DNA of 6,131 bases from NCBI GenBank assembly GCA_021804195.1, contig JAJZKJ010000143.1:1-6131 (forward strand), written 5' to 3'. Positions 5,494 through 6,131 of this stretch are shown piece by piece. The translations under genes were made by a program, and so were the position numbers. The notes below the pieces were generated by a model. It did not search any database. It was not told where the DNA came from and saw only the letters and a program-made list of their open reading frames with translations. This DNA comes from Acidobacteriota bacterium. GTDB lineage: Bacteria > Planctomycetota > Phycisphaerae > WQYP01 > JAJZKJ01. The first letter of the stretch is position 1. Each line of letters opens with the position of its first letter.

Positions 5494-6131
5494 TTAAGAT
5501 TTCTCCGCTGCTTTTTCCAAGTGGCCGCCGAATTCAAAACGCATCGCCGAAAGCAGTCGATCGGTGAATTCCGCCTGGCCACGCGAACTGAAGCGTTCAT
5601 ATAGCGCCGCACTGAGTACGGGAACGGGAACTGCCTCATCCATGGCGGCGGTAATGGTCCACCGGCCTTCACCAGAATCGGACACCCGTCCCTGAAACTC
5701 GTCCATATCCGGATTTTTCACCAAGGCAATGGCGGTCAGGTCCAACAACCACGACCCGATCACCGAACCGCGCCGCCATACTTCGGCGACATTGGCAATA
5801 TTCAGATCATATTGATAATACTCCGGCGTGCGCAGTGGCGTGGTTTCCGCATCGTCGGCGGACTGTTTCCGCATGCCGATATCGGCATGTTTGAGAATGT
5901 TAAGTCCCTCGGCATAGGCCGCCATCAGGCCATATTCAATACCATTATGCACCATTTTGACAAAATGCCCCGCCCCATGCGGTCCGCAATGCAGGTAGCC
6001 GTTTTCGGCGGTGCTTGGCGGCATTTTTTCACGACCGGGCGTGCGCGGCGCGGTCTTGATGCCAGGAGCCAACGTCGCTAAAATCGGATCCAGTTGCTGC
6101 ACTACGGTCGCTTCGCCACCCACCATCAGGC
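5494..6131 (-). CDS. gnd: 6-phosphogluconate dehydrogenase (decarboxylating), C-terminal part
   Basis: This enzyme oxidatively decarboxylates 6-phosphogluconate to ribulose-5-phosphate with NAD(P)+ and is the step after zwf and lactonase. The gene enters from the right edge, where codons before the first ATG in view continue as LMVGGEATV, so the true start lies beyond 6131. Visible motifs are YLHCGPHGAGHFVKMVHNG then IEYG, carrying the catalytic Lys and Glu and the conserved Asn; VWRRGSVIGSWLLDL in the helical domain; and VSDSGEGRWT, the substrate-binding signature. About 212 residues are seen. The end shortly after the GEGRWT region indicates the short (~300-residue, YqeC/GntZ-like) type rather than the ~470-residue type. 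TAA is at 5494-5496 and zwf follows 44 bp later. Cofactor preference cannot be judged because the nucleotide-binding domain is outside the window. Confidence 0.95.
   Translation of the reverse strand, partial: LMVGGEATVVQQLDPILATLAPGIKTAPRTPGREKMPPSTAENGYLHCGPHGAGHFVKMVHNGIEYGLMAAYAEGLNILKHADIGMRKQSADDAETTPLRTPEYYQYDLNIANVAEVWRRGSVIGSWLLDLTAIALVKNPDMDEFQGRVSDSGEGRWTITAAMDEAVPVPVLSAALYERFSSRGQAEFTDRLLSAMRFEFGGHLEKAAEKS

Overview
The window is a moderately GC-rich bacterial chromosome segment. It holds two tail-to-tail central-carbon gene pairs separated by, and bordered with, decayed insertion sequences. The phylum cannot be fixed from the sequence. Shine-Dalgarno sites, operon spacing, a short-type 6-phosphogluconate dehydrogenase and the insertion-sequence types fit a Gram-negative or otherwise non-model bacterium rich in mobile DNA. 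There are no RNA genes, CRISPR arrays or phage genes.

Layout. (1) Positions 1-722 hold the right part of an ISNCY-like insertion sequence. Its transposase is frameshifted and has lost most of the catalytic core, but its right terminus, with two tandem 19-bp repeats, is intact. (2) Positions 720-854 hold the last ~42 codons of a VapC-like PIN-domain toxin, whose 5' part is cut off by that element. (3) Positions 994-3385 on the + strand hold ackA (acetate kinase with a basic N-terminal extension) followed 16 bp later by a class I fructose-bisphosphate aldolase. (4) Positions 3386-4056 are a 671-bp internally deleted IS1634-like element with perfect 17-bp terminal inverted repeats, bracketed by a probable YTAG target duplication. 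(5) Positions 4057-6131 on the - strand hold gnd (5' end outside the window) followed by zwf. As given, zwf is broken by one extra base in a run of seven G on the coding strand.

Functionally, zwf and gnd are the oxidative pentose phosphate pathway steps that make NADPH and ribulose-5-phosphate. Aldolase splits or forms fructose-1,6-bisphosphate. Acetate kinase makes ATP from acetyl phosphate. The grouping suggests a sugar-phosphate/acetate-node locus, possibly with phosphoketolase elsewhere, but that enzyme is not in view.

I see no unknown multi-gene system here. The points most worth a second look are the zwf frameshift, two unrelated insertion sequences that both lost their catalytic centre, and the insertion of one of them at the (probably overlapping) stop codons of two convergent genes, leaving both reading frames closed.
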